Of a stretch of DNA of 64,000 nt, positions 7,732 through 17,236 are shown one piece after another (the first letter of the stretch is position 1; each line of letters opens with the position of its first letter). The notes under the pieces were generated by a model that did not search any database, had not been told where the DNA came from, and saw only the letters and a list, made by a program, of their open reading frames with translations. The position numbers and the translations under genes are program-made. The stretch spans positions 1 to 64,000 of the forward strand of contig JAZUOO010000068.1 of NCBI GenBank assembly GCA_045604705.1, given 5' to 3'. The DNA comes from SIG622 sp045604705 (GTDB lineage Bacteria; Bacillota; Clostridia; Oscillospirales; CAG-382).

Positions 7732-7846
7732 ATATTCCTATAATTTTACCACGGACGTGGAAATGGATGGCAAATGACCGTAATTTTAATAAAAACTTCA
7801 TAATGGGTGCTTTTGCACCCCCCTGTATACAAGAATTTGTTCGGCG

Positions 7847-8539
7847 TCATTTACTTTGCTGAATTTTCATTTTTCGCCAACTTATAAAGCCATAAATATC
7901 ATTTACAAGAAAAGCACCAAAACATACAACAACTGATATATATTTGATGTCATAGATACTCGCAAATATCCATAATACAATCAATACAATATCGTTGCCG
8001 GCATAAGCTAAGGCAAAATAAGGACTTCGCCTAAAAGTAAGGTATACTGCAAGAAAACTTGTGGTTACAGAAATAGTACTTGGAAGTAGGTTTGCAGTAT
8101 TAAAGAATGCCAATATGAAATAAAACAAAACGGTAATTATTGCTGTCATAAACCACATAAAATAGTTTTCTACTCTGCTGATAGTATTCACCTTGACTTC
8201 CGCTTTGATTCCTTGATAGGGATTTTTGAGCCAAGATATAAGGGCAAATATTGACATTGGCATCGTCATACCAATATATGTTATCATTTCTCCATAGTAT
8301 GTAAAAGTAAAGGAAATAATTCCATACAGTAAACTGAAAAATACCATCATCAGTTGCCCAAAGGGATTACCCTTTGCATTAAAAATCAGAGATGTTACCC
8401 CTATCAACGAAGCCGTTAATGTCAAATAATTTCCTCTGTCAAATGCATAAAATGACAGGACTATCAACGAAACTGATGAACACCATAACGCAATTTCTGT
8501 TTTTGAAAAATAGTTTGTAGCTTTTTTAAACCAAAACAT
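7847..8539 (-). CDS. pnuC: PnuC-family vitamin/nucleoside transporter
   Basis: 230 residues, starting at the ATG at 8539 behind GGAGG (in-frame codons further upstream lie inside the leader hairpin). Seven or so membrane helices are visible, with the PnuC-type signatures SLIFNAKGNPFGQLMMVFFS, SWLKNPYQG, YAGNDIVLIVLWIFA and the C-terminal VNDIYGFISWRKMK. PnuC proteins import nicotinamide riboside by facilitated diffusion; related PnuT and PnuX take thiamine and riboflavin, and the substrate here cannot be settled from sequence. The gene is alone and is preceded by a terminator-containing leader, so attenuation by a ligand is likely. Confidence 0.8.
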   Translation of the reverse strand: MFWFKKATNYFSKTEIALWCSSVSLIVLSFYAFDRGNYLTLTASLIGVTSLIFNAKGNPFGQLMMVFFSLLYGIISFTFTYYGEMITYIGMTMPMSIFALISWLKNPYQGIKAEVKVNTISRVENYFMWFMTAIITVLFYFILAFFNTANLLPSTISVTTSFLAVYLTFRRSPYFALAYAGNDIVLIVLWIFASIYDIKYISVVVCFGAFLVNDIYGFISWRKMKIQQSK

Positions 8540-8549
8540 AATAACCTCC

Positions 8550-8640
8550 AAAAAAACAAGCATCCGTATACACATCTTCTGAGACCTAACGATGTGTTAA
8601 CGAATGCTTTTGCATTTCACTACCCGGTGGCAGTTTTTTT
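8550..8640 (-). promoter_or_regulatory. Attenuator or candidate riboswitch in the pnuC leader
   Basis: On the minus strand: a CUGCC-ACCG-GGUAG hairpin (8620-8633), then AUGC-AAAA-GCAU (8604-8615), then a 17-bp imperfect hairpin (arms 8591-8607 and 8560-8576) followed by seven T (8550-8556) and directly by GGAGG. The GCAU at 8604-8607 is shared by the small hairpin and the terminator stem, so the two exclude each other. I cannot match the upstream part to a riboswitch class I know. Confidence 0.55.
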
Positions 8641-8660
8641 ATTATATTGATTTCAAATTA

Positions 8661-8689
8661 ATTCTAGCATAAAAAAATGTATTTTTAAA
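8661..8689 (-). promoter_or_regulatory. Possible promoter of pnuC
   Basis: Minus strand: TTTAAA (8684-8689), 17-bp spacer, TAGAAT (8661-8666), placing the start of transcription just ahead of the leader hairpins. Confidence 0.4.
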
Positions 8690-8741
8690 GTATATAGAAA
8701 ACAAACCTCGATTTTTTATCAAAATTAGGGTCTGTTTGAAT

Positions 8742-9092
8742 TGGTGGAGGCGAGGAGAGTCGAACTCCTGTCCGAAAACAAATCGGCACAGCTTTCTACG
8801 AGCGTAGTTTGTCTATTGAATTTCCCCTTGTGTTACCGGCAAACAGGATCACAGTTGGGTAGCTTCATTGGTTCATGCCGGACTGCAAAGCTTATGTCCG
8901 TTCACGTTCACCGCTAAGTGACGCCATAGCCGAGGTCGCGGTATCCCTCGGGATGACGGCCGCCAAAAGTTAGGCAGCGAGTGCTACTTTATTGTTAGCG
9001 TTTAATTTTAAAGATTGCGGGATTTGAAGAGATTCCGCGTACTCTGCTCGCTTACCGTGAGTCATCATCCCCGTCGAAACCTTTACGCCCCC
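8742..9092 (-). ncRNA. ssrA: tmRNA (transfer-messenger RNA)
   Basis: 351 nt. The tRNA-like ends pair GGGGGCG with CGCCTCC, including the G3-U70 pair needed for alanylation, and are followed by A-CCA; the 5' part has GTTTCGACGGGGATGATGA and the 3' part has the T-arm GGAGTTCGACTCTCC. The tag frame in the middle reads N-A-N-N-K-V-A-L-A-A and ends in TAA. tmRNA with SmpB frees stalled ribosomes and adds the degradation tag. Confidence 0.97.
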
Positions 9093-9120
9093 ATAGAGAC
9101 ACCTTTCACAGTACATTATT

Positions 9121-9149
9121 ATTATACTATATTTTTTACGTAATTTCAT
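9121..9149 (-). promoter_or_regulatory. Probable ssrA promoter
   Basis: Minus strand: ATGAAA (9144-9149), 17-bp spacer, TATAAT (9121-9126), about 28 bp upstream of the mature tmRNA end. Beyond it, 9150-9426 is AT-rich and shows no gene or structure I can support. Confidence 0.5.
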
Positions 9150-9426
9150 GACCTTGGAGTTAAATATAATGACGTTTTGTTAATTTATTCTGTATATTTC
9201 TCTTTGAAAATGTCGAATAACATTCGATGTATATTTCATCTGCAACATAATCTGCTTAAAGAATTATATTTCATCATTCACAATATAATAATTTATCGAT
9301 TTTTTGATGGATTACATTATCTTTTTTTACTATTTCCAAGAAAAAATTCGCAAAATATGCGTAAAAACAGACGTTGTGCCAATACGATACAACGCCAGCA
9401 TTTAATTATCGAAATGTATAACCGGA

Positions 9427-10713
9427 TTAAAACTGAACAAAATCCTTGATATTTACAGGCATACCTGTAGCAAGTGACTTGTTAGCAGCGATCCCTGTAA
9501 GAATACTCATAGCCCCATCAACGCGAGAAGCTGCACGGTTCAGCGGATCGGGCTCAGGAATACCGAAGATGTCATTAAGGAGTACGGGGTCTCCGCCGCC
9601 GTGACCGCCCTTACCTTCTTCAAGCTCTACTTCATAAGGTGTGCCGAACATGGGATATACAACGATGGATCTGTATTCGATTGCACCCTCTTTCCTCTTA
9701 TCGCCTGCACCATTGATGTAGTTGTTTTCAGCAACTTCAATTTCAAGTCTGCCCTTTGTACCTGTGAACGCTACTTTGAAGCCTTCTCTGGGAGAGTATG
9801 CTGTGAGAGAGTAGGACATAATCGCACCGCTTTCGTATCTTACAACTGCACCCATTGTATCTTCAATGTTGATACCGTCGCCGAATACACTCATGTCTCT
9901 GATATAGCCGTCATACTGTTCACAATCGAGGTAAAGTCGCTTGAGGTTTCCATTTGAAGCCATATCAATTGCAAATGGATCGCCCTTAGCGTTTTCGGCA
10001 CCGTTGCATCTCCAATAGAGCTTGTTGTTGCCTCTGTTTTCAGCATTTTCCTTGCCGTAGAAGAGAAGATCGCCGAGTGCGAATACTTGTTTCGGCTTTG
10101 TTCCGAGCCAGAAGTTTACAAGGTCAAAGTGATGTGTTGCCTTGTGAACAAAAAGACCACCGCTGTTTCTCTTGTCTCTGTGCCATCTTCTGAAGTAATC
10201 GGCACCGTGGCTTGTATTGAGCATCCATTCAAAGTGAACGTGCTTAACATCACCGATAACACCGTTCATGATAAGTTCGCGAATCTTGGAGTTATGGGGA
10301 GCATATCTGTAGTTGAATGTTACCCTAAGATTTCTACCGGTTCTCTTAACTGCATCAAGAATATCCTGACACTTGTTGTTATCAACTGTCATAGGCTTTT
10401 CGGAGATAACATCGCAGCCCATTTCCATAGCCTTGATTATGTATTTATGATGAGTTCTGTCGATAGATGTAACAATAACATAATCGGGCTTCTGTTCCTC
10501 AATCATCTTTTCAAACTCTGTTGCATCATAGAGTGCAACTGTCGGATAACCGAATTCTTTTACAAGGCTTTCCTGAGCATATTCAAGTCTGCCTCTGTTT
10601 GTGTCGCAGAATGCAACAATTTCACTTGTTTCAGAGAATGTAGAAGCAACCGCGTTATAGAAGAATTGAGCACGGCTTCCGACGCCTACCTGTACGTATC
10701 TTTTCTTTGCCAT
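9427..10713 (-). CDS. Gfo/Idh/MocA-family oxidoreductase
   Basis: 428 residues. NAD(P)-dependent dehydrogenase fold: the N-terminal QVGVGSRAQFF Rossmann loop, AFCDTN after strand 2, and the family SEKPM motif whose Lys helps catalysis. The substrate domain has WHRDKRNSGGLFVHKATHHF, with the His pair usual in sugar or inositol dehydrogenases. Substrate unknown. The ATG at 10713 sits behind AAAGGCGG. It is 54 bp downstream of the DHHW gene, so it probably belongs to the same minus-strand transcript, which suggests a role with sugars or an envelope polymer. Confidence 0.85.
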   Translation of the reverse strand: MAKKRYVQVGVGSRAQFFYNAVASTFSETSEIVAFCDTNRGRLEYAQESLVKEFGYPTVALYDATEFEKMIEEQKPDYVIVTSIDRTHHKYIIKAMEMGCDVISEKPMTVDNNKCQDILDAVKRTGRNLRVTFNYRYAPHNSKIRELIMNGVIGDVKHVHFEWMLNTSHGADYFRRWHRDKRNSGGLFVHKATHHFDLVNFWLGTKPKQVFALGDLLFYGKENAENRGNNKLYWRCNGAENAKGDPFAIDMASNGNLKRLYLDCEQYDGYIRDMSVFGDGINIEDTMGAVVRYESGAIMSYSLTAYSPREGFKVAFTGTKGRLEIEVAENNYINGAGDKRKEGAIEYRSIVVYPMFGTPYEVELEEGKGGHGGGDPVLLNDIFGIPEPDPLNRAASRVDGAMSILTGIAANKSLATGMPVNIKDFVQF

Positions 10714-10767
10714 AGTTAAATACCGCCTTTTATGTAAATATAACGACAGACAGCCTCGGGAATTTGT

Positions 10768-11961
10768 TTATTTCACTATAAGCGTATCAAGTATCTCACT
10801 TGTAACACTGTTTGAAAGAGATAATGCGTATGATTCAACAATCAAATCGTTTATTTTATTCGTTTCGCAGAATTCTTCAAGATTCGGAGTTGCATATCTC
10901 GGATCAAGTATATAGATGTTTTTGTAATGATATACCATATAAGGTGCAAGAGCGTTACCGTAGGAGTCCTTTATGATAAGAAGATTGCGTCCGGCTCCCT
11001 CACCTGAATACACATTTTCTGTTGTTATTCTTACAACGGGATGATCGCCGTTAAGGAATGTACTATACTTGTTCGATTCCTCAGCAGGCGGCTCAACAAA
11101 CAAATCAGTGTCGTACGAATTTGTCATTTCGGGATCCAGATAAGCCGTTGCCTCCCATGTAACATCGGATGGAACATAGTAATGAACCTTATCCTGCATA
11201 TTCAGTAGTGCGTCATTCTTAGTGAATCTGTAGAACGAACCAATAAAATCACCTTCAACAACTTTGTGCGTAAACCTCTCGAGAGGAACGGCAGAAAGAT
11301 TTGCAGCATCACAAAAAGCAGTATATCCCTCATAGGCACCTTTTCCCGTCCAATGATGGTCTGTTTTATAATATACATAATTACCATCAACAGCAGATGC
11401 CGCTTTAAGGTTTTCGAATGCATCGACCTTTATAACACCGGGAACAGTCATAGAATAAAGAGTATCAATAGCGTGTTTCTGTGAATAACGCTCGTTCGAA
11501 CTTGTAAATTTCTCATCGAGATAGAATTCTGATGCCGTTGGTACTATCATTGAAAATACATTTACATCCGTAAGAGTATCTGCGTAAGTATTCAAGGTTG
11601 TAGCGTAGTTGAGAATGTCATTATATTCTAGTGAATAAAAATCCATTGCACGTGTACTGTCGATTATTATCGCATTCCCATTGTTTGTCTGAATGGTATA
11701 TTCCGATTCAAAATGCAGAATATCGTTGATTTTATCGCCGATTTTTATGAATGATTTCCTGAACGGAAACTGATCACTCATGTATGAGTTTATTCCTGCG
11801 GTATACTGCCCGGAAAAAAGACTTTCCGTATTAAAATCTGGCATAAGAGCAAGAGTTCTGTTCTCATCAACCGATACTTCATTATCGGGCACCAGGAAAT
11901 AACACACAGAAGTAACACTCAGAAGCAGAAAAAACAAAATAGGTATAACATATTTATTCAT
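10768..11961 (-). CDS. DHHW-motif protein (AlgX/AlgJ-like O-acyltransferase partner)
   Basis: 397 residues with an N-terminal signal anchor (VIPILFFLLLSVTSVCYFLV). The motif TDHHWTGKGAY near residue 205 defines the DHHW family, related to AlgX/AlgJ, which act with MBOAT proteins to O-acetylate extracellular polysaccharides. A second block, LLIIKDSYGNALAPYMVYHY, carries the SGNH-type Ser-Asp pair. The MBOAT gene is 33 bp upstream, exactly the expected partner. The substrate polymer is unknown. Confidence 0.85.
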   Translation of the reverse strand: MNKYVIPILFFLLLSVTSVCYFLVPDNEVSVDENRTLALMPDFNTESLFSGQYTAGINSYMSDQFPFRKSFIKIGDKINDILHFESEYTIQTNNGNAIIIDSTRAMDFYSLEYNDILNYATTLNTYADTLTDVNVFSMIVPTASEFYLDEKFTSSNERYSQKHAIDTLYSMTVPGVIKVDAFENLKAASAVDGNYVYYKTDHHWTGKGAYEGYTAFCDAANLSAVPLERFTHKVVEGDFIGSFYRFTKNDALLNMQDKVHYYVPSDVTWEATAYLDPEMTNSYDTDLFVEPPAEESNKYSTFLNGDHPVVRITTENVYSGEGAGRNLLIIKDSYGNALAPYMVYHYKNIYILDPRYATPNLEEFCETNKINDLIVESYALSLSNSVTSEILDTLIVK

Positions 11962-11994
11962 AATTTAACACTCACCTCTGGTATAGATATTTAA

Positions 11995-13377
11995 TCAGAA
12001 TTTAAAATATAAAAACGGATTATAGCTGCTGCTGATTACACAAGCGGTACAGGCAAGAAACATCGCAACGGTAAACACAGCCATGCAGCAGGTTTTCGCA
12101 TTTTCGGAAAGATGTGCAGACACTTTATCCTTAATCATGCTGTACAAGGGCGTTGCACAGAATGCACAGACAATAAGCATCGGAATAATAGTGTAGAGGA
12201 AATTAGCAGAAATAGGATCTGAAAAATTACCACTTAGTCCAAACATCGCACGAAGTACGATAAGGCATTCCTTGAAATTTTCGAAATAGAAGAATACCCA
12301 ACCGATAATGACAAGAACAAATGTAAGCGGCATTGCTATAATCTTCGGAATACTGATATGCTTATATATGACCTTTTCAAGAGACAGAAGAACAAAGAAG
12401 TAAAGACCCCATACCACAAAGTTATAACCTGCACCATGCCAAAGTCCGGTAAGAGCCCATACCACGAACATATTGAAAAACTGTCTTTTCCTGTTTCCGC
12501 CGAGAGGGATATAGACATAATCACGGAAGAAAGTATTCATGGAAATATGCCATCTACGCCAGAATTCTTTGATAGAACAGGAAATATAAGGATAATTAAA
12601 GTTTTCGTTATATGTAAATCCGAGAATCTTACCGAGACCTATCGCCATATCGCTGTACCCCGAAAAGTCGAAATATATCTGGAATGTGTAACAGAGCATT
12701 GCGCCCCACGCACCAAGAGTTCCGATGTCCTGAACGGGATGGGAAAAAATATCTGTAACCATTTTTCCCACTACATTTGCAAGAAGTACCTTTTTACCAA
12801 GCCCGATAAGGAAACGGTAAATACCTTCGCAAACCATAGGTGCTGTCATACTTCTTTCGCGAAGTTGCTTTTCAATTTCCGTGTATCGAACGATTGGGCC
12901 TGCGATAAGCTGAGGAAAAAGAGAAATATACAGCATAAAATAAAGCGGATTCTTCTGGATGTCTGCTTCACCGCGGTATACGTCAATTACATAAGTCAGA
13001 ATCTGGAAAGTATAAAATGAAATACCGATTGGCAGTGCAACCTGAGGCATTTGGATATTTACATAGGGAATCAGATTGACAATATCAAGTATCATCTGAC
13101 CATATTTAAAGAATAAAAGCGGTATTAGAGATGCTATGACCGCAACTATAAGCATCGACTTACTGTTGTTACGGGAGACCATAAGCCTTGTCAGTGCCCA
13201 GCTGATAAGCGAAACCCCCATCATAAGGAATACATAAACCGGTTCGCCCCAGGCATAGAATACGAGGGACATAATAAGAAGAATAATGTTTCTGACAGCT
13301 ATACTCTTAATCAAAAACTGAAGAATCAGACATAGCGGCAGAAACACAAATAAAAAAGCTGGTTCTGTAAATAACAT
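11995..13377 (-). CDS. MBOAT-family O-acyltransferase (AlgI/DltB-like)
   Basis: 460 residues. The ATG at 13377 follows AAAGGA; seven in-frame codons upstream are excluded. A polytopic membrane enzyme that passes acyl groups across the membrane. Family blocks are GISFYTFQILTYVIDVYRG, FPQLIAGPIVRY, the FDFSGYSDMAIGLGKILGF helix, FWRRWHISMNTFFRDYVYIP and the catalytic-His segment ALTGLWHGAGYNFVVWG. With the DHHW protein it forms a standard polysaccharide O-acetylation pair. It is first in a three-gene minus-strand set. Confidence 0.93.
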   Translation of the reverse strand: MLFTEPAFLFVFLPLCLILQFLIKSIAVRNIILLIMSLVFYAWGEPVYVFLMMGVSLISWALTRLMVSRNNSKSMLIVAVIASLIPLLFFKYGQMILDIVNLIPYVNIQMPQVALPIGISFYTFQILTYVIDVYRGEADIQKNPLYFMLYISLFPQLIAGPIVRYTEIEKQLRERSMTAPMVCEGIYRFLIGLGKKVLLANVVGKMVTDIFSHPVQDIGTLGAWGAMLCYTFQIYFDFSGYSDMAIGLGKILGFTYNENFNYPYISCSIKEFWRRWHISMNTFFRDYVYIPLGGNRKRQFFNMFVVWALTGLWHGAGYNFVVWGLYFFVLLSLEKVIYKHISIPKIIAMPLTFVLVIIGWVFFYFENFKECLIVLRAMFGLSGNFSDPISANFLYTIIPMLIVCAFCATPLYSMIKDKVSAHLSENAKTCCMAVFTVAMFLACTACVISSSYNPFLYFKF

Positions 13378-13797
13378 TGATAATCCTTTCTGTCGCAAGA
13401 ACTCTCATGCGACGCGGTTTAAATGCAAAAAATATTTATATACTCTCAAAGAATATAATAATGGTTACTTTAAACTATAATATTTTAACTCACTTTTTTT
13501 TAAATGTCAAGTACTAACACAAACAAAAGCAAATTTAAATGCATTTTTAACGCGAAAGCACACAAGAATTTCCTTACTTTTTGCGTATTGAAAATATACA
13601 ATTCCATTAAAAATAGAACAAATTGTAATACTTTTCTTAATCTTTCGGGAAATTATGGATTATTTTAAAAGAATGTTGTATAATATGTTTGTATATAATC
13701 AGTATCTATTTTTTGTTTATTTTAAGGTTAAACTCCATATTTTAATATTTTCAATTTGTTTTCTTAAACTCAACGGGAACACAACTTTTGCAAGTAT
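13378..13797. other. AT-rich intergenic region
   Basis: No gene, RNA or clear repeat is seen. It must hold the promoter of the MBOAT set and any terminator of spoVG, but no box is good enough to call. Confidence 0.4.
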
Positions 13798-14070
13798 TTA
13801 CTCAGTCTTATTATTTTCAGTATAAAGAAAATATTGTTCAAGAACCGTCATTTCCAACAGATCGCGAAATTCTTTGTTTATGGGATGTGCCGTGTCGGAT
13901 ACTTTACCGTCTTTCATCTTTTTGTTGGGCATAACGGTGAAGTATCTTGAGTTTGCATATACCACTTTTATATCATGAACCGTAAAGCAGTTATCGAAAG
14001 TTACGGAAACTATTGCTTTAAGGGCGTTTTCGCTGAAAATTTTTCTGATCTTTACCTCGGTTATTGTCAT
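13798..14070 (-). CDS. spoVG: SpoVG-family regulator
   Basis: 90 residues, length typical for SpoVG. The start is the ATG at 14070, eight nucleotides after AAGGAATGG; the ATG at 14082 lies within that site. Conserved features are the N-terminal TEVKIRKI, ALKAIVSVTFDNCFTVHDIKV, and KDGKVSDTAHPINKEFRDLL. SpoVG is a small nucleic-acid-binding regulator that affects sporulation, septation and envelope functions in Firmicutes. It is divergent from murC. Confidence 0.95.
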   Translation of the reverse strand: MTITEVKIRKIFSENALKAIVSVTFDNCFTVHDIKVVYANSRYFTVMPNKKMKDGKVSDTAHPINKEFRDLLEMTVLEQYFLYTENNKTE

Positions 14071-14162
14071 TGTTTTTACCATTCCTTATAATTTTTATTG
14101 TAGTATACCAATTATGAACGTGATTTATTCTTTTAAATTTCAAGCTTGAAAGGATTTAACAT

Positions 14163-15533
14163 ATGAACTATTCTCTTGATAATATTAAACACGCTTACTT
14201 CATAGGAATTGGAGGAGTCAGTATGTCTTCTCTTGCTTCCATCCTTATGTTAAAGGGAAAAAAGGTCTCAGGTCATGATATGAATGCTTCTTCCGTTACC
14301 GAAAAACTCTGTGCTGAGGGTGCTGATATTGCTTATACTCTTGATACCGATATTCCCGAGTCGGTTGATACGGTAATATATACAGCCGCAGTAAAGAGTG
14401 ACAATCCTCTTATGGTAAAGGCCGCAAAAAGTAATGCCGTAATCCTTTCAAGAGCGGAGCTTTTGGGAATTATTACAAACAGCTTTAAGACATCAATCGG
14501 TATATCCGGTACTCACGGAAAATCCACGACCACAGGACTTTTGTCCTCTGTGTGTCTTGCACATGACGGTGACACAGCGGTGCTTTCCGGTGCAAATCTG
14601 CCCTTTATGGGTTCAAGTTACAAGTACGGTGACGGTGAAAGAATAGTTTACGAGGCTTGCGAATATAAAAATTCATATCATTCAATGATTCCCTCCATCA
14701 AAGTTGTGCTTAATTGCGAGCATGATCACGTTGATTTTTTCCCGGATATTGAAAGTGTTATCGAATCATTTTGCAAATATGTCGATCAACCGAGATTTAC
14801 GGGAAGTGAGAACATTGCTGTAATTAACCGTGACTGCGATAATTGTTTAAAGATTGCAAAAAAAACCTCAGCCGAAGTTTATTTTTATTCCATAAAGGAT
14901 ACCACCGATTTTTATGCCTATGATATTGACATGAGCGACGGTTTCGGATCATTCTCGGTGCACCTTAATGACGGAAGCAGTATTTGTAATATTAAACTTT
15001 CAATTCCCGGAATACACAATGTTTCAAATTCCGTCGCAGCGGCTGCTGCCGCTTACCTTTCGGGAGTAAGTGCAGAAAATATTAAAAAGGGACTTGAAGC
15101 ATTCAGCGGTGTATCAAGACGTTTTGAACGTTTGGGGGAATATTCGGGAGCTGTACTTATTGATGACTATGCTCACCATCCAGATGAAATTGAGGTTACG
15201 CTCAAAGCCGCAAGAATGTTGAACATCGGCAGAATTATTTGCGTTTTTCAGCCTCACACCTATACAAGAACATATGACATGCTTGATGCTTTTGCAAAAG
15301 CATTATCATTGGCAGACAAAGTATATTTATGTGATATTTACGCTGCCAGAGAGGTAAATACTACCGGAGTTTCTTCAAACGATATTGCTTCAAGAATGAA
15401 TAATGCAGAATGTCCGGGAAGCTTTGAAAACATTGCCGAGATTTTAAAGTCAGAACTAAAAAGCGGAGATTACTGTATAACAATGGGTGCGGGCGAAGCA
15501 TTTAAAGTTGCTAAAATACTTCTTGGAGAGTAA
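14163..15533 (+). CDS. murC: UDP-N-acetylmuramate--L-alanine ligase
   Basis: 456 residues, full length. It adds L-Ala to UDP-MurNAc, the first amino acid of the peptidoglycan stem, in the cytosol. Seen: the N-terminal FIGIGGVSMSSLA nucleotide loop, the ATP P-loop SGTHGKSTTTGLLSS, the Glu/Asn/His region EACEYKNSYHSM and NCEHDHVDFF, and the C-terminal IDDYAHHPDEIEVTL. AAAGGA precedes the ATG. A strong terminator follows at 15558. Confidence 0.97.
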   Translation: MNYSLDNIKHAYFIGIGGVSMSSLASILMLKGKKVSGHDMNASSVTEKLCAEGADIAYTLDTDIPESVDTVIYTAAVKSDNPLMVKAAKSNAVILSRAELLGIITNSFKTSIGISGTHGKSTTTGLLSSVCLAHDGDTAVLSGANLPFMGSSYKYGDGERIVYEACEYKNSYHSMIPSIKVVLNCEHDHVDFFPDIESVIESFCKYVDQPRFTGSENIAVINRDCDNCLKIAKKTSAEVYFYSIKDTTDFYAYDIDMSDGFGSFSVHLNDGSSICNIKLSIPGIHNVSNSVAAAAAAYLSGVSAENIKKGLEAFSGVSRRFERLGEYSGAVLIDDYAHHPDEIEVTLKAARMLNIGRIICVFQPHTYTRTYDMLDAFAKALSLADKVYLCDIYAAREVNTTGVSSNDIASRMNNAECPGSFENIAEILKSELKSGDYCITMGAGEAFKVAKILLGE

Positions 15534-15557
15534 TCATTACAAAAAAATAAAAAATTC

Positions 15558-15592
15558 AAGGGGCAACCACATCGGACTGCCCCTTTATTTAT
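15558..15592 (+). terminator. Terminator of murC
   Basis: An 8-bp stem (AAGGGGCA at 15558-15565, TGCCCCTT at 15578-15585) followed by TTATTTAT. Confidence 0.8.
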
Positions 15593-15618
15593 AAGCTGTA
15601 TAATAAACCTTTCACAAA

Positions 15619-16746
15619 TCAATCCGCAAGTGAGGATTCATCTTTTCCAACAAGCTGTGAAAATATATATTCAGCTGCATTCTTTCCTCCAAATACGGAT
15701 CTAATATTTGATGAAAGCCGTTTTCTCAATTCAACATCTTCAAGTGCTTTAAGTGCCGCCTCGGGAATACCATCATTTGACATTACTGTCAGTACACACT
15801 GCAATTCTTCAAAGAAATCGTGGTTGCGCTTCTCACAGCCTCCAACAGCATTTATAAACACCATGGGTTTTCCAAGCACAGCACTTTCTGTTGTACTCAC
15901 TCCGCCCGGCTTTGTAACAAACACATCGCACGCATTCATATATTCATGCATCTGATTTGTATATCCAACAACATAAAAGTTATTACTCTGCTTCTTCACC
16001 AGTCTGTTGTAAAGCCGATTGTTGTTTCCGCAAATAACTATTATAAGAGTATTATCGTCAATTTTATTTCGGAGCTTAGAGGAGATATTTTTTATGGGTC
16101 CGCAACCCATGCTTCCACAGCACATAAGCAAAATTTTTTTATCCACCGGAAGTCCGAGGATGTCCCTTGCATTATCTCTTGTGTTTACACCGAAAAAGCA
16201 CTGTCTCACCGGAATACCTGAAACATATAGCTTTTCTTTTGGTATTCCCGAATTTTGAAACTCCTCTCTGAGATTTTCATGCGGAATAAAATATTTGTCC
16301 ATTTCGGAACAGTTTGTACCGGGTACACAGGTATAGTCTGTTGCGACTATGGAAGAAGTGACATCTATGTCGTACTTTTTCCTCATTTCCGTCACGAGGA
16401 GTGCGGCAAAGGGATGTACACAGATTATGTTATCTATTCCTCCATTTTTAACATATTCATAAAGATTTTTTGCACCAAAAGTCAAAAGCTTATATAGGGC
16501 GGACCCTTCTTTAAAGACAGATTCATGCTTTTCAGTAACAGAATAGCCTTTATCAAAAAGCTTCGGCAGATGCCTGTACACGCAAACATGACCGAATGCA
16601 ATAAACCCCGAAAGCCCGCAGGATGAAAATTTAAGTGAATCACGAAGCTCGCATTGCTCCCCGTTACTTACGAAAATTTCCTGAATGGCGACAGCAGAAG
16701 AATTATGTCCTTCACCTGTTTTACATGTTAATATTTACGTTTTCAT
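15619..16746 (-). pseudogene. MGDG-synthase/MurG-like glycosyltransferase with an in-frame stop at codon 4
   Basis: The complete frame begins at the ATG 16744-16746, behind AAAAGGATGG, and would give 375 residues, the family's usual size. The N-terminus reads M-K-T-stop-ILTCKTGEGHNSSA. ILTC-x-TG-x-GHNS is the hallmark of the monogalactosyldiacylglycerol-synthase-type N-terminal domain, so the TAA at 16735-16737 interrupts a real gene, most simply TTA to TAA. The rest is intact: FGHVCVYRHLPKLF, VATDYTCVPGT, CCGSMGCGPI, FVTKPGGVSTTESAVLGKPM. Such enzymes glycosylate diacylglycerol or other lipids. No canonical start lies between the stop and the GTG that opens MYRHLPK (16579-16581), which would remove the N-terminal motif. 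It overlaps the end of the acyltransferase-like gene. Confidence 0.75.
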
Positions 16747-17236
16747 GTTTCAGCCATCCTTTTCCGGAACATTCTATTTTTGTCATTTTTTTGTATGTTC
16801 TAATGATCTTCGGTCTGTTATATCTTTGAATAATCATGAACGGGATATTGCCGAGCATCCAGATAACAGCCATAAAGGTACCTCCGAAACCTTTCCAGAT
16901 TACCTTACAGTAAAAACCGAATACTATAATCACAAAGTGTATAAATTCGGCTATACAGGTCTCATACAGAAGCTTTTTCAGGCACTCTGAATCGTCTGAT
17001 ATATCAAAGGTCTTAGGTACCATCGTTTTGCATATTTTACTCATATCCGGAACCCTGTTTTTCCATTTTCGTATATGAAGCTTTTCGTAAAGTTTTCCCT
17101 CAGACTCCCAAAAGAAACTTTTAAAAGGAAACTTATCCGGTGAAAAAACATCTCTTGGAAGAAATAATCCTATTACAAACCCGGAAAAACCGATTATTGA
17201 AAGATATATTACACATCTTATAAATTCTTCTCTCGT
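16721..17236 (-). pseudogene. CrtO-like (glycosyl-diaponeurosporenoate acyltransferase family) protein lacking a normal start
   Basis: The frame has no ATG, GTG or TTG until residue 65 (ATG 17042-17044), yet it is clearly coding upstream: membrane segment CVIYLSIIGFSGFVIGLFLP, then WESEGKLYEKLHIRKWKNRV. At the place where a start is expected, seven nucleotides after AAAGGGGAG, stands ACG (17234-17236), which would give 171 residues, the normal family size. The C-terminal half has TCIAEFIHFVIIVFGF and GNIPFMIIQRYNRPK, typical of this small membrane acyltransferase family. Its stop overlaps the start of the glycosyltransferase, so the two were a unit. Either the start is lost or ACG is used. 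Confidence 0.6.

Noticed and set aside
9177..9449. A 90-residue plus-strand ORF between tmRNA and the oxidoreductase
   Set aside because: It has no ribosome binding site, is Ile/Tyr/Asn-rich as expected from AT-rich DNA, and overlaps the end of the oxidoreductase gene.
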